From contig CP073041.1 in NCBI GenBank assembly GCA_025370055.1, forward strand, positions 4,434,272 through 4,498,271: a stretch of 64,000 nucleotides of DNA. The letters run 5' to 3'. A model generated the notes under the pieces. That model saw only the letters and a list, made by a program, of their open reading frames with translations. It was not told the origin of the DNA and did no database searches. Source of the stretch: Woronichinia naegeliana WA131. GTDB lineage: Bacteria; Cyanobacteriota; Cyanobacteriia; Cyanobacteriales; Microcystaceae. Of the stretch, positions 1 through 9,208 are shown one piece after another. The stretch's first letter is position 1, and each line of letters begins with the position of its first letter. A program made the translations under genes and the position numbers.

Positions 1-234
1 CATCTCATGGGACGAGTCGAAATTAGTAATGGAACCCGTTATCTGGTTGATCGCGAAGGGGGCATTGTTTTACAACAGGGACAGGAAATTCCAGTCGGGG
101 CCAGAATCGCCAGGGTGGGGATGAGTGGACGAACAACGGGGCCTCATCTGCACTGGGGACTAAAATACGATGGGCAGTTTATCGATCCGGCTTTGGTACT
201 ACAAGCCATGTTTACGCAACAAGCGGCTTCCTAG
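1..234 (+). CDS. M23 (LytM) family peptidase, C-terminal part
   Basis: The reading frame is already open at base 1, so only the last 77 codons are present. The segment has the end of a LytM/M23 metallopeptidase domain: a His at the first codon in the position of the AHL histidine, then GMSGRTTGPHLHWG with the HxH zinc-ligand motif. M23 enzymes cut peptidoglycan cross-bridges in the periplasm. The stop TAG lies in the palindrome CTAG at 231-234 and shares it with the stop of the convergent speA gene. N-terminal domains and any signal peptide lie outside the window. Confidence 0.85.
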   Translation, partial: HLMGRVEISNGTRYLVDREGGIVLQQGQEIPVGARIARVGMSGRTTGPHLHWGLKYDGQFIDPALVLQAMFTQQAAS

Positions 235-2294
235 GAAAGATGCTGAGTTTCATCTACTAAATAGGTATAACGACGCAGACTTTTTTCATAATCCTCTAGG
301 AGACGTTGGGATTCTTCCAGGGTAATTTTCCCTTCCATCAAGGCTGTTTCGCTGTAACGTCGCATACTTTCAATTAAGTCCTCGGCATCATATTGCACAT
401 AACTTAAAACTTCCGTCATCGTATCTCCCTTAACGACGGATTCAATTTGATAACCCTTGGGAGTCATAACAATATGCACCACGTTAATATCGCCAAATAA
501 ATTATGCAAATTGCCCATAATTTCCTGATAGGCTCCCACTAAAAACATGCCTAGATAATAGGGCTGATTGGGGACTTTCTTTTTACTTTTGCCATCAGTC
601 GTAGGGGATTTTTGAGCATGATTTAAGGCATGAAGTTCCAACACTGATTTCACATCCCGTAGATCAATAAAACGGTCAATTTTACCATCACTATCGCAGG
701 TAATATCGGCTAAAATACCGCGTTGTTGGGGTTCTTCATCCAGACGATGAATGGGCATGATCGGGAAAAGTTGATTTAATGACCAGGTTTCAGGAGCCGA
801 TTGAAAAACGGAAAGATTAATATAGTAAATAGAAGCCATAATCTTTTCTAGATCTTCAAAATCATCCGGCACATAGTCTAGATTACGAATGATTTCTAGG
901 ATTTTCTGACAACAGGCCCAATAGAGTTTTTCGACCCTAGCTCTTTCCGTTAAACTTAAATAACCAAAGTTAAATAAACTGGCCGCTTCTTCTTTAAACT
1001 GCACCGCATCATGGTAGGCTTCTTGATAGTTTTTAGGGGTAATGGATTGATAGGTTTCCCAAAAACTTTGGAGAATGAGAGCTTCTTTTTTCTCGATCGC
1101 TTTGGGTTCACTGGGGGGAATATCGTTAGTGCCTAGCACATCAAAAATTAAGACTGATTGATGGGCCGCGATCGCCCGACCGCTTTCACTCACCAGGGTA
1201 GGAACCTGAATTTCGGCTTGGTCACAGGCTTCTTGAATGGCGGCCACAATATCATTGGCATAATTCTGCATATTGTAGTTTTTAGAAGCGACAAAATTGG
1301 TATTGGAACCGTCGTAGTCGATCGCCAATCCCCCACCCACATTGAGATAGCGCATTTTGGCTCCCAGTTTGACCAGTTGCACATAGATCTGGCTGGCTTC
1401 GCGCATCGCTTCTTTGATCAAAGTAATGTTAGAAATTTGGGAACCAAGATGAAAGTGCAGCATTTTTAGGCAATCCAGGCGATCGCAGGCTTCCAGACGA
1501 TTCACCACTTCTAGAATTTCTGGCACAGTTAAGCCAAATTTGGGACGATTTCGCAGCGATCGCTTAGGCGAGTGATGATTTCCCCCCCGATCTTGAGCAC
1601 TGTCTTTGGTGCTTAATTTGGCTCGAATCCCCAGAATCGGTTTAATGTTAAGTTGCTGACTAATGCAAAGAATGCGATCTAGTTCCTGTAGCTGATCAAT
1701 GACAATGATCGGTTTATGACCTAAGCGTTTGGCTAACAGAGCCGTTTCTAAATATTCCCGATCCTTGTAGCCATTACAGATAATTAAACTTTTGGGGGAT
1801 TTTTCATTGCGCTCTAGTTGGGGCGGCAGGGTGGCCAGGGCAATCATTAATTCAGGCTTGGAACCCGCTTCTAGACCAAAATTGTAGGGCTGGCCATAAT
1901 GTACCAAAGCTTCGACAATATGACGCTGTTGATTACATTTGATCGGATAAACCCCCTGATAGATGCCATCGTATTTATAACGAGCGATCGCCTTAGCAAA
2001 GCAAGCATTTAAACGTTCAATTCGATCCGCCAGAATATCAGAAAAACGCAGTAATAAGGGTAATTCTAGTTTGCGTTTACGGAGGGATTCCACCAATTCT
2101 AAGAGGTCTAGGGAACCACCGCGATCGCCATGGGGAGAAACGGTAATATGGCCCACTGCATTAATGGAAAAGTAGGGATTTCCCCAACCCTGAATCCGAT
2201 AGAGATTTTCACTTTCCTCAATGCTCCAAGCCGAAACCGCCTTTTTAGACTTTTTTTCAACTTTTTTCTCTTCCGGCTGAACGTCTAAACCCAT
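231..2294 (-). CDS. speA: Biosynthetic arginine decarboxylase
   Basis: 687 residues, the usual length for the PLP-dependent biosynthetic arginine decarboxylase that converts arginine to agmatine in polyamine synthesis. The PLP lysine is K119 in YPIKCNQQ. HFHLGSQ, the glycine-rich NVGGGLAIDYDG and the C-terminal PIMPIHRL and DITCDSDG segments are all present. The first 20 residues are Lys/Glu rich and poorly conserved. Start ATG at 2294. It runs convergently into the M23 gene with overlapping stop codons. No frameshift is seen. Confidence 0.95.
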   Translation of the reverse strand: MGLDVQPEEKKVEKKSKKAVSAWSIEESENLYRIQGWGNPYFSINAVGHITVSPHGDRGGSLDLLELVESLRKRKLELPLLLRFSDILADRIERLNACFAKAIARYKYDGIYQGVYPIKCNQQRHIVEALVHYGQPYNFGLEAGSKPELMIALATLPPQLERNEKSPKSLIICNGYKDREYLETALLAKRLGHKPIIVIDQLQELDRILCISQQLNIKPILGIRAKLSTKDSAQDRGGNHHSPKRSLRNRPKFGLTVPEILEVVNRLEACDRLDCLKMLHFHLGSQISNITLIKEAMREASQIYVQLVKLGAKMRYLNVGGGLAIDYDGSNTNFVASKNYNMQNYANDIVAAIQEACDQAEIQVPTLVSESGRAIAAHQSVLIFDVLGTNDIPPSEPKAIEKKEALILQSFWETYQSITPKNYQEAYHDAVQFKEEAASLFNFGYLSLTERARVEKLYWACCQKILEIIRNLDYVPDDFEDLEKIMASIYYINLSVFQSAPETWSLNQLFPIMPIHRLDEEPQQRGILADITCDSDGKIDRFIDLRDVKSVLELHALNHAQKSPTTDGKSKKKVPNQPYYLGMFLVGAYQEIMGNLHNLFGDINVVHIVMTPKGYQIESVVKGDTMTEVLSYVQYDAEDLIESMRRYSETALMEGKITLEESQRLLEDYEKSLRRYTYLVDETQHLS

Positions 2295-2368
2295 AATCTG
2301 TTTCCTAGACTAATTTGACCATCTTTCTATCCTAGAGCCTGACGGTTAAGGTTTCTTTAGGCTGTTAT

Positions 2369-3136
2369 TCAAAGGATTGTCTCTGGATCAATGCCCAAGG
2401 CCTTTAATTGTTCTGCGAGGCGATCGGCCCGTTGTCGTTCTTGTTCCGTATTTTGCCGTTCTTGTTCAATCCGTTCGGCTCCCCATAGTAAAAGATTACC
2501 TTCGCTATCCCACCACCTTAGCCAGTAACCACTTCGTTGACTGCGTGCGCGCAGCGTGCCCTTGGCATCGCCTTGCCAAACACCGAGATCAAGATTGAGT
2601 GGCGCGATTCGGTAGCGTTCTAGTTCATCCGCTTTAACCATTTGATAACGCCCATCGGTCAGACGATAAACTTCCAATCGTCCCCTTTCTGGCTCAAAGA
2701 TGCAGTAGTAGGGAACCTGCAAAATTCGTTCGTAAAAGTACCATTTGCCGTAGGGGTAATTAGGATTGACTGAATATTCGCCCCCCTCGGTTTCCGACAG
2801 AAATTCCATCACGATCAGGGGCAAATCGCCTTCTCGCTGCGGAGTATAACTGCGGCGGCGCGATCGCTGACTTTCCGTTCGAGGAATATAGACCCAATCG
2901 GGAGCCTTAATCACAAATTTGTCGTTGACCTGGGTACAAATACCAAAGTTAGTGGCCACAAAGCCTTGGGACGGCAATTGGTGGGCCAGATCTAAGCTTT
3001 CTCGTAGGGCTTCGGCTAGAAGAGGTTGATCAATATTATCCACGGGGTCATCGGGTAAGGGGTAATCATCAGGGAGCAGTTCCCAGCTAATTTGCAAAGG
3101 AGAGCGAATAGAGGCGATCGTCATGGGATTAGCCAA
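2369..3136 (-). CDS. Uma2 family (DUF820) putative endonuclease
   Basis: 255 residues. The N-terminal two thirds match the cyanobacterial Uma2 restriction-endonuclease-like fold: KAPDWVYIPR, then LPLIVMEFLSETEGGEY and the aromatic YGKWYFYERILQVPYYCIF strand-helix. The C-terminus is a short charged coiled coil (IEQERQNTEQERQRADRLAEQ) ending ALGIDPETIL, common in this family. Biological role is unknown; these genes are numerous and mobile in cyanobacteria. ATG at 3136 or the second ATG at 3124 could both serve. Codons around 2530-2580 are made of a palindromic GC-rich repeat (see findings). Confidence 0.85.
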   Translation of the reverse strand: MANPMTIASIRSPLQISWELLPDDYPLPDDPVDNIDQPLLAEALRESLDLAHQLPSQGFVATNFGICTQVNDKFVIKAPDWVYIPRTESQRSRRRSYTPQREGDLPLIVMEFLSETEGGEYSVNPNYPYGKWYFYERILQVPYYCIFEPERGRLEVYRLTDGRYQMVKADELERYRIAPLNLDLGVWQGDAKGTLRARSQRSGYWLRWWDSEGNLLLWGAERIEQERQNTEQERQRADRLAEQLKALGIDPETIL

Positions 3137-3386
3137 GTGGTGAAGGCATTACTAGATAAATGATAGAAGTTGTGTCGAAAAATTGTTCGTGAAATCCATA
3201 ATTTGCAGGAAACCAGTTATGCTACAATTGCCTAGGTTTTTACCCCCAGAGAGTTCCTCTTTAATCTTCGTCCGACATCTCCGTCCAACGCGCACCGCGA
3301 AGCGGATCTCTCCGAGATCGCCCCAATTCTAGTCTTCCGTTTCCCAATAAAATAACCGTTAAATTTATTTCACCTAAAAAGTTGCT
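3137..3386. other. Spacer with two small palindromes
   Basis: Divergent intergenic region between the Uma2 gene and the DUF4330 gene. Around 3290-3325 it holds two short hairpins in tandem, CCGCGAAGCGG and GATCTCTCCGAGATC, which look like a dispersed palindromic repeat. No ORF or RNA gene is recognised. Confidence 0.5.
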
Positions 3387-3917
3387 ATGAAATTATTAGA
3401 TGCTAAAGGCCGTGTATTCGGCAAAATCAGTATTTTGGATCTAGGGGCAGCCTTGATCCTTTTCATGGTGATTGTCGGTATTTTTGTTATTCCTGGTACA
3501 TCGGGAAAAAGTATTGTTGCTCAAGTACAAACTAAGCCAATTGAAGTTGATACAATAGTGCGAGGGCTGAATGTGCTGAAGCCTGAAAGTTTAATACAGG
3601 AATTTAAGTTAGATAATAAAACCAATATCATTATCCGTAATCAACCCGCCGGACAAGTAGAAATTCTCAAGGTACAGGAATTACCCCGCAATTTAGCCGT
3701 CCCCCAACCCGATGGTTCTGTGAAGGCTCTCCCCGATCCCCGACCAGAAGGCAATTTTAGTCAGGATATGATTCTGACTTTAGGGGGCAATGCAGAAATG
3801 ACTCCCACAGGTGTAGTTCTCGGTAATCAAAAAATCAAAATTGGAACTGTATTGGAGTTAGAAGGAAAAAGTTACGATTTTAATGCCAGTGTGATTGATA
3901 TTCGCATTAAGTCCTAG
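3387..3917 (+). CDS. DUF4330 domain membrane-anchored protein
   Basis: 176 residues. After a short N-terminus (MKLLDAKGRVFGKISILD) comes one hydrophobic segment (about residues 18-38, LGAALILFMVIVGIFVIP), then an extracytoplasmic domain of about 135 residues rich in beta strands. This matches the small cyanobacterial DUF4330 family of unknown function. Start ATG at 3387. A CCCCCTT/AAGGGGG hairpin 75 bases downstream may end the transcript. Confidence 0.75.
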   Translation: MKLLDAKGRVFGKISILDLGAALILFMVIVGIFVIPGTSGKSIVAQVQTKPIEVDTIVRGLNVLKPESLIQEFKLDNKTNIIIRNQPAGQVEILKVQELPRNLAVPQPDGSVKALPDPRPEGNFSQDMILTLGGNAEMTPTGVVLGNQKIKIGTVLELEGKSYDFNASVIDIRIKS

Positions 3918-3973
3918 AGATTTTAACATTGCTAAACTCCGTCTAACTTGAAAACAATAGTTTTTTGATTGCT

Positions 3974-4016
3974 CAAGTCGATCCCCCTAAATCCCCCTTA
4001 AAAAGGGGGACTTGAC
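3974..4016. repeat. Palindromic C/G-run repeat
   Basis: Hairpin formed by CCCCCTT and AAGGGGG (3993-4009) inside a longer imperfect palindrome with CAAGTC and GACTTG at the edges. A close relative lies at 58505-58540 (GATCCCCCTAAATCCCCC, then AAGGGGGAC). It probably belongs to a dispersed MITE or REP-like family and could act as a transcription terminator for either neighbour. Confidence 0.65.
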
Positions 4017-4646
4017 CTCAAATATTTCTAAAAAAACTTCAGTTTTCAAACAATGTGATGTGGGTTGATTTCAGTCACGGGAAATTTTTTGTACAAATTG
4101 CCATTGTTCTAGCCAATGTTTTAATTCAATGTTATTACGCGGTATTTTTTGACTATTTAGCAGCGATCGCAGACTGAGATTAGATTGTTGTGTTTGCTTT
4201 TCCCAAACAGTTAATAGAGCTTCCTGGGGCAAAGCCTGATCTCCTAAGCCTAATTGCGATCGCAGTTGTTTTTGTTCCGCTTGACTTAAATAGTTAACCA
4301 CAAATTCCACACTTTCCGCTTTTTCCAAAACACTGGCTAAGGCACGAATATAAACCTCACTATTATTACGTATAGCTGGAGTGACAGGAATGGCTTGTCC
4401 AAAGCGTCGATTCCCTGACCAAAGGATAAAAATCAAGACAACTAAAGCTTGTAAAAACAGAATCAGTAACGGTGTTTTTAGGAAATAATGCCAAACAGTT
4501 TGGGCAACTTCCTCGCGAATAGTACCAGAGTCCTTATAGCCATGTAAATATTCATCCACCCAAATCGTTGTCTGGCCCTGGGAAACTAAATTGGCTAATA
4601 GTTGAAAATTCTGGGGATAGTCCTGATAGGCATTGGCTGCTAGGTA

Positions 4647-6333
4647 GGGCTTGCTGAAAAAAGCTGAAACCTTTACGGAGAAAAATAGTAGGCGAATTAA
4701 GAACCGCTAGAATGCACGAAAATAGGGTAGAATGCCTCAAAACCATTGCATTAAGAAGAGAGAAAGCAGATGTACCGAAAGCAACAGTACTCAATTGAAA
4801 CACCAGAAAACTTGAAAAATCTGTTCGGCGGGCAGTTAGACGAAGAAAATCGTTGGATAGAAATGTCAAAAATGATTCCCTGGGAAGAATATGAGGAAGA
4901 ATATGCAAAAAACTTCACAGAAAAAAAAGGAGCCCCAGCCAAATCATTTAGAATGGCATTAGGAGCATTAATTATCAAAGAAATTTCAGGAAAAAGTGAC
5001 AGAGAAACAGTAGAACAAATAAAAGAGAACCCTTATTTACAGTACTTTATAGGAATGGAAAGCTATAGTAGCAAAGAAGCATTTAATGCGTCAATGATGG
5101 TTCATTTTCGTAAAAAAATAGGAATGGAATTAATAAATAAAATTAATAAAGAAATAGAAAAAAAGCGACGGGTGTAGCGTCAGAAAAAAAAGAAAATGAA
5201 GGAAAGTTATTGTTAGATGCGACTTGTACACCAGCAGATATAAAATATCCAACGGATATAGGAATATTGAATGATGCCAGAGAAAAAACAGAAAAAATAA
5301 TAGATAAGCTGTATGAAGAAATAAAAGAGAAAAGGAAAGAAAAGCCGAGGACTTATAGGGAAGTGGCAAGAAAAGAGTACTTAGCCATAGCAAAAAAACG
5401 TCGTGTGTCAAAAAAAGAAAGAAGAAAAGGAACAAAAAAACAACTAGGATATATAAAAAGAAACTTGTCTGATATAGAAAAAATGATAGAAGAGGGAGCA
5501 AAGTTAGAAAAACTAACGAAAAAAGAGCAAGAAGAGCTTGTAACGATAGGAAAAGTGTATGAGCAACAGTTAGAAATGTATGAAAAAAAGACAAATAAAG
5601 TAGAAAACAGAATTGTGAGTGTAAGCCAACCTCACGTGCGTCCAATAGTGCGTGGAAAAGCGGGAAAAGCAGTAGAGTTTGGAGCTAAAATATCGGCAAG
5701 TAATGTGAATGGCTTTGTCTTCTTAGACAAATTAAGTTGGGATAATTACAACGAATCGGGAGATTTACAAGCGCGAATAGAAGAATATAAAAGGGAAACA
5801 GGATGTTATCCGGAATCGGTTCATGTGGATAAAATCTATCGAACAAAAGCGAATCGAGCTTATTGTAAAGAAAGGGATATAAGAATGAGTGGTCCCCGAT
5901 TGGGAAGACCGCCGAAAGAGGTGAGCAAAGAAAAAAAGAAAGAGGCACGCTCAGATGAAAGAGTGCGTAATGCCATTGAGGGTAAATTCGGACAGGGAAA
6001 GAGGAAATTTAGTCTTGGTCGAGTGATGGCCAAACTACCTGAGACCTCGGAAACGGTAATTGCGATGAACTTTTTGGTAATGAATCTTTCTACTCTACTT
6101 CAGAAGACAAAAAGTAAAAAGTTGTAGAGTCGTTTTTCTTGTGAAAAATGGTGTTAATTTTCCTCTCTTTTGTGAGGAGTGATTTGTGTTGACCTTTTTA
6201 GACAGAAAGGAACAATAGATTAAACAAAATCTGTATTTTGATTTGTTTCCATAAGGATAAGTTATCTATGCTTTTTCAGTCCATACTTCCCTAACCCACA
6301 TTTCTTTCGTTTTTTGACTTTTTCAGCAAGCCC
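4647..6333 (+). mobile_element. IS-A copy 1 (IS5-like), 1687 bp
   Basis: Ends are GGGCTTGCTGAAAAA on the left and its inverse on the right. The flanks carry the 6-bp target duplication TAGGTA (4641-4646 and 6334-6339). It is inserted in the DUF4350 gene. It is one base shorter than the other three copies because the transposase has lost one A from an A8 run. The IS5-like family assignment comes from the spacing of the DDE motifs and is tentative. Confidence 0.9.
4770..6127 (+). pseudogene. IS-A transposase, frameshifted
   Basis: The first 130 codons (from ATG 4770) and the remainder (frame from 5210 to 6127) are in different frames. The run after GAAATAG is A7 here (5158-5164) and A8 in the other copies at the same point, so one A is lost and translation stops at 5177. 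The rest is intact, including D in LLLDATCTPADI, D in VHVDKIYRTKANR and E in NAIEGKFGQGKRK. The copy should be non-autonomous. Confidence 0.9.
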
Positions 6334-6892
6334 TAGGTAGGGTGTTGTCACCCAAATTATTTCGCCATTGTCCACTGCTTGTCGCCAGATGACTGCCCCA
6401 AAGCGATCGCCTAAAATAACAGAATCAACTGGATTTCGTCGTCGTCCATCAATCCTAATTAGGCCTTCGGAGCTAGGAAGAGAACTGTGAAAATGGGCCT
6501 CACTCACGGGGGCAAAAGTCCCGACATTAATCAGACGATTCCCTTTTTCTAGCCATTCTCTTTCATTGCCATCAATGGATTCTGCATATTTTGGAACTTG
6601 ACTCTGGATGCGAAGTAGGGTGATCGGCTCAGGCTGTTTAGCCAAACTAGAAAACTGATCACCGTAATCAGCACCAGAAAGGTGATCGCCAAAATGATGA
6701 GCCAACGGTTTTTGCGGGAGGAAAAAGTCCGAGAAGTCATTGTTTATCAACCAGGGGCTTAAGGGCCTTGCCTATATGCGTTTTATCTATTTCTCTTCTG
6801 CTAGTCTAGGAAGACATTTTCAGACCTCAAATACTAAAGTCCTTCCATAGCAGGACTTTTAAGCTATTAAGTTAGGAGGAAACACACATTTT

Positions 6893-7012
6893 ACGTCTGA
6901 TGTGAGTTGGAGCATGGAATGGCGTAAACTTGTTTAATTGATGCTTTCTCTAATTAAAGGGGGGGCTAAAACCCTTGCTGACTACTAGGTTATTTTAACT
7001 CACATCAGACGT
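6893..7012. repeat. MITE-like element, 120 bp
   Basis: A perfect 16-base terminal inverted repeat, ACGTCTGATGTGAGTT at 6893-6908 and its inverse at 6997-7012, encloses 88 bases without coding potential. No target duplication is obvious. It lies next to a second, unrelated inverted-repeat element. Confidence 0.7.
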
Positions 7013-7078
7013 ATTTTATTTTATTCTCAGAAATAACGACAGAATCCTTGTTGAGCAAGGGGTGTAGGATTTGAGATT

Positions 7079-7205
7079 CAGGGCAAACGCATCTAAATTC
7101 TAGACTCCTTATCTGATAAGACTTTCAGCGTTTCATAAAAAATCAATCATGATCTCGGAAACCCTTATCCAGCCTACCTTTCAAAAATAAGATGCGTTTG
7201 CCCTG
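7079..7205. repeat. MITE-like element, 127 bp
   Basis: Terminal inverted repeat CAGGGCAAACGCATCT at 7079-7094, with its inverse at 7190-7205. The right end truncates an IS607-type tnpA start on the minus strand. A related single end (CAGGGCGAACGCATCTAAA) lies at about 34715-34733. Confidence 0.7.
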
Positions 7206-7306
7206 GTGCGGATGCTTTTGATCTTGCCATCCGATTCCCATCGTCGAAGGGAGGAGATACTAACCCCAAGTAATTGGGAGGCTTCTTTCGGTGTGACATA
7301 TTTCAT
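7206..7306 (-). pseudogene. IS607-type serine recombinase (tnpA), N-terminal fragment
   Basis: Reading from ATG at 7306 on the minus strand gives MKYVTPKEASQLLGVSISSL followed by RRWESDGKIKSIRT, the MerR-like helix-turn-helix of IS607-family TnpA. The frame then enters the MITE and the catalytic domain is absent. No tnpB partner is present nearby. The fragment is too short to be found by ORF length alone. Confidence 0.75.
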
Positions 7307-7470
7307 TTTGCAACAAATCTAGTTAAGCAACTTTATTGTAGTAGATAAATGTATCAGTTAGCTATGATTTGCAAGGTTTTTGGGTACTAGCAACTACCTC
7401 TAGCCAAGGCTATACTTCAGAGGAGAGAATTTTTCGGGATTAAGGTGTTTCCTTCCCAGTCCATAAGCCC

Positions 7471-8253
7471 ATGATTTCTACTGAGCGCAATCATCCCATT
7501 CCGCCTCCTAATCATCCTCGACAATATCGGGCGATCGGTTTAGTCTATGGCCAATATTATCCCTCGGAAACCCATCTCACTCGTGGCGTTTTGACAACCG
7601 AGGAAGGCGTATTGGTGGAGGCTGTTCTGCTAGGTAAAATGATGAGTGTGATCAAAAATCATCTTGATCTCAGTGAACCCCATCTTTGGGTAGTCTATCC
7701 TCGGATGCGAGATGAGGACGATCATCTTCATTTTCAGTTAGCTGGAGTCTGGGAGCCGGCAACGCTTCACCCGCAAGCTCGTCCAGCTTTGGCAAGCGAT
7801 CAGCCTCCTCCTGAATCCCAACAGGGACAGTTTTCCATTCGAGGCGAAGTGGTCTTTGCAGATCGGGAAAGGGAATTGATTATTCTCAAAATTCGTCAGT
7901 CTCCTCGTCCTAGTTCTTCAATGGATCAAACCACTCCTTTTCAACGGCCCAAATGTTTCAAAATTAAACTTAAAGGGATTCTTTCTGAACGTCCTCTAGG
8001 GCATTTTTGGGATTTAAAGGTCAAGTTACAGCGTGATACTTTGATTATTCAAGCCGCGAAGGATCTCGGTTTTGTCCTCACCAAGCGGCTTCCCCGCCAG
8101 ACCAGCAAGCCTTATCGTAAATCCCAGGGCGATAATCCTCGTTCTTTTCCTCGCAGCGATCGCCTGACATCCTTGCGTCCAGAAGATAAACGTCCAGCTT
8201 TACCGTCCCGTAAACCTCTCCCTAAACCCATGAAACGAGATCAAAATCCCTAA
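7471..8253 (+). CDS. Conserved hypothetical protein
   Basis: 260 residues from ATG 7471. I do not recognise a named domain. The first 100 residues look globular (YRAIGLVYGQYYPSE, EPHLWVVYPRMRDEDDHLHF). A middle segment contains FSIRGEVVFADRERELIILK and FKIKLKGILSE, an OB- or single-strand-binding-like beta pattern. The last 60 residues are a basic, Pro/Arg/Ser-rich disordered tail ending PKPMKRDQNP. A basic tail with a beta domain would fit nucleic acid binding, but that is inference. Confidence 0.65.
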   Translation: MISTERNHPIPPPNHPRQYRAIGLVYGQYYPSETHLTRGVLTTEEGVLVEAVLLGKMMSVIKNHLDLSEPHLWVVYPRMRDEDDHLHFQLAGVWEPATLHPQARPALASDQPPPESQQGQFSIRGEVVFADRERELIILKIRQSPRPSSSMDQTTPFQRPKCFKIKLKGILSERPLGHFWDLKVKLQRDTLIIQAAKDLGFVLTKRLPRQTSKPYRKSQGDNPRSFPRSDRLTSLRPEDKRPALPSRKPLPKPMKRDQNP

Positions 8254-8365
8254 GCATTTTAGAAAAAAGGGCCGAAATCTAGGGGAATTCTCGGTGGGCC
8301 TCAGCTTATACTAAGGGGGACAGTTATTAGTCCCTAGCAAACATTTATCCTAATCGCCCATTGGC

Positions 8366-8893
8366 ATGGTTTTTTGGAAACGTCTTTTCAGCCCTGACAC
8401 CGTAGCTCCTTCCTCCAACCTGAAATTTGAAGGAGAATTCCTCGAATTGAGTGAAGATGGCAATGGGATTAGTCGCGCTCGTGTGGTTTTCAGTACAGAG
8501 CGAGAAATTGATCTCTATGAATTAGAGGAATTGTGTGATGCGGTGGGTTGGGCCCGTCGTCCCATTCGCAAAGTTAAAAAAGCATTGGAATATAGCTTTT
8601 TAGTTGTAACCATGTGGGAACTGAAGGCTAACCGTCGGCGTTTAGTTGGCTTTGCCAGGGCAACATCAGACCATGCCTTTAATGCAACGGTTTGGGATGT
8701 GGTGGTGCATCCTAGTTTCCAAAGTCGCGGTCTAGGAAAAGCCCTGATGCAATTCATGATCCGCAAACTTCGCAATGAAGATATTAGCAATATCACCCTT
8801 TTTGCCGATCCCCAAGTGGTGGACTTTTATCGGCGATTAGGATTTGTTCTTGACCCAGAAGGGATTAAGGGGATGTTTTGGTATCCTGATTAG
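8366..8893 (+). CDS. GNAT family N-acetyltransferase (Ycf52-like)
   Basis: 175 residues from ATG 8366. The GNAT core is clear: [20 protein letters not shown] holds the acetyl-CoA-binding Q/RxxGxG/A motif, followed by [20 protein letters not shown], the usual C-terminal strand. Proteins of this size with the ending GMFWYP are widespread in cyanobacteria and chloroplasts (ycf52). The substrate is unknown. The first 25 residues could be trimmed if a later start is used. Confidence 0.8.
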   Translation: MVFWKRLFSPDTVAPSSNLKFEGEFLELSEDGNGISRARVVFSTEREIDLYELEELCDAVGWARRPIRKVKKALEYSFLVVTMWELKANRRRLVGFARATSDHAFNATVWDVVVHPSFQSRGLGKALMQFMIRKLRNEDISNITLFADPQVVDFYRRLGFVLDPEGIKGMFWYPD

Positions 8894-9208
8894 GCTTCTG
8901 TTGTTGATTTTATCCCAAAATTGAATCGCCTAAAAACTATTTGTATTAATTAGTGCATTGTCAGCTTTTTCGGTACTGGTTCAGGTTGGTTAAAGGTGGG
9001 AAGCCTTACTGGCTATGCATTAGAGAGACAAGAAGTCAATATAAGCTTGGAAGATAACGACTTTAAAGTTATAGCAGTTTAACAAGTATAATAACATAAA
9101 GGCACTAGTCTCGTCTGATCAAAGTTGAAAAAAGCTATGGTGTAAGGCTTTGAGAAAATAGAAAAATAGTTTAAGACTAGACATCGTCCCGTTTTTATTG
9201 TACTATTA
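8894..9208. other. Spacer with no recognised gene
   Basis: 315 bases of AT-rich sequence between the acetyltransferase and a decayed transposase. It contains short repeat-like stretches (for example GAAGCCTTACTGGCTA near 9000) but no ORF, RNA or clear inverted repeat. It probably includes the unrecognisable left end of the transposable element that follows. Confidence 0.4.

Larger units (their letters stand above)
4071..6740 (-). pseudogene. DUF4350 domain protein, frameshifted and interrupted by IS-A
   Basis: The N-terminal part (start ATG at 6740, one membrane segment LIILAITFLVLITVISFLVW) runs out of frame near 6640-6660. The body continues in another frame (EWLEKGNRLINVGTFAPVSE, then GDRFGAVIWRQAVDNGEIIW). 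IS-A then splits the gene at TAGGTA. Removing IS-A and one TSD copy joins IIWVTTPYL directly to AANAYQDYPQNF and on to the C-terminal 162 residues, which contain a second membrane segment (LLILFLQALVVLIFILW). The gene is inactivated twice, by a small indel and by the IS. Confidence 0.85.

Noticed and set aside
1158..1469. ORF of 103 codons inside speA on the plus strand
   Set aside because: Shadow of a strongly conserved enzyme gene; no independent support.
5130..5645. Long hydrophobic ORF on the strand opposite IS-A transposase (also in copies 2, 3 and 4)
   Set aside because: It is the antisense of the Lys/Glu-rich AAA/GAA codons, giving Phe/Leu/Ser runs; it has no homology or start signals and appears only where the transposase does.
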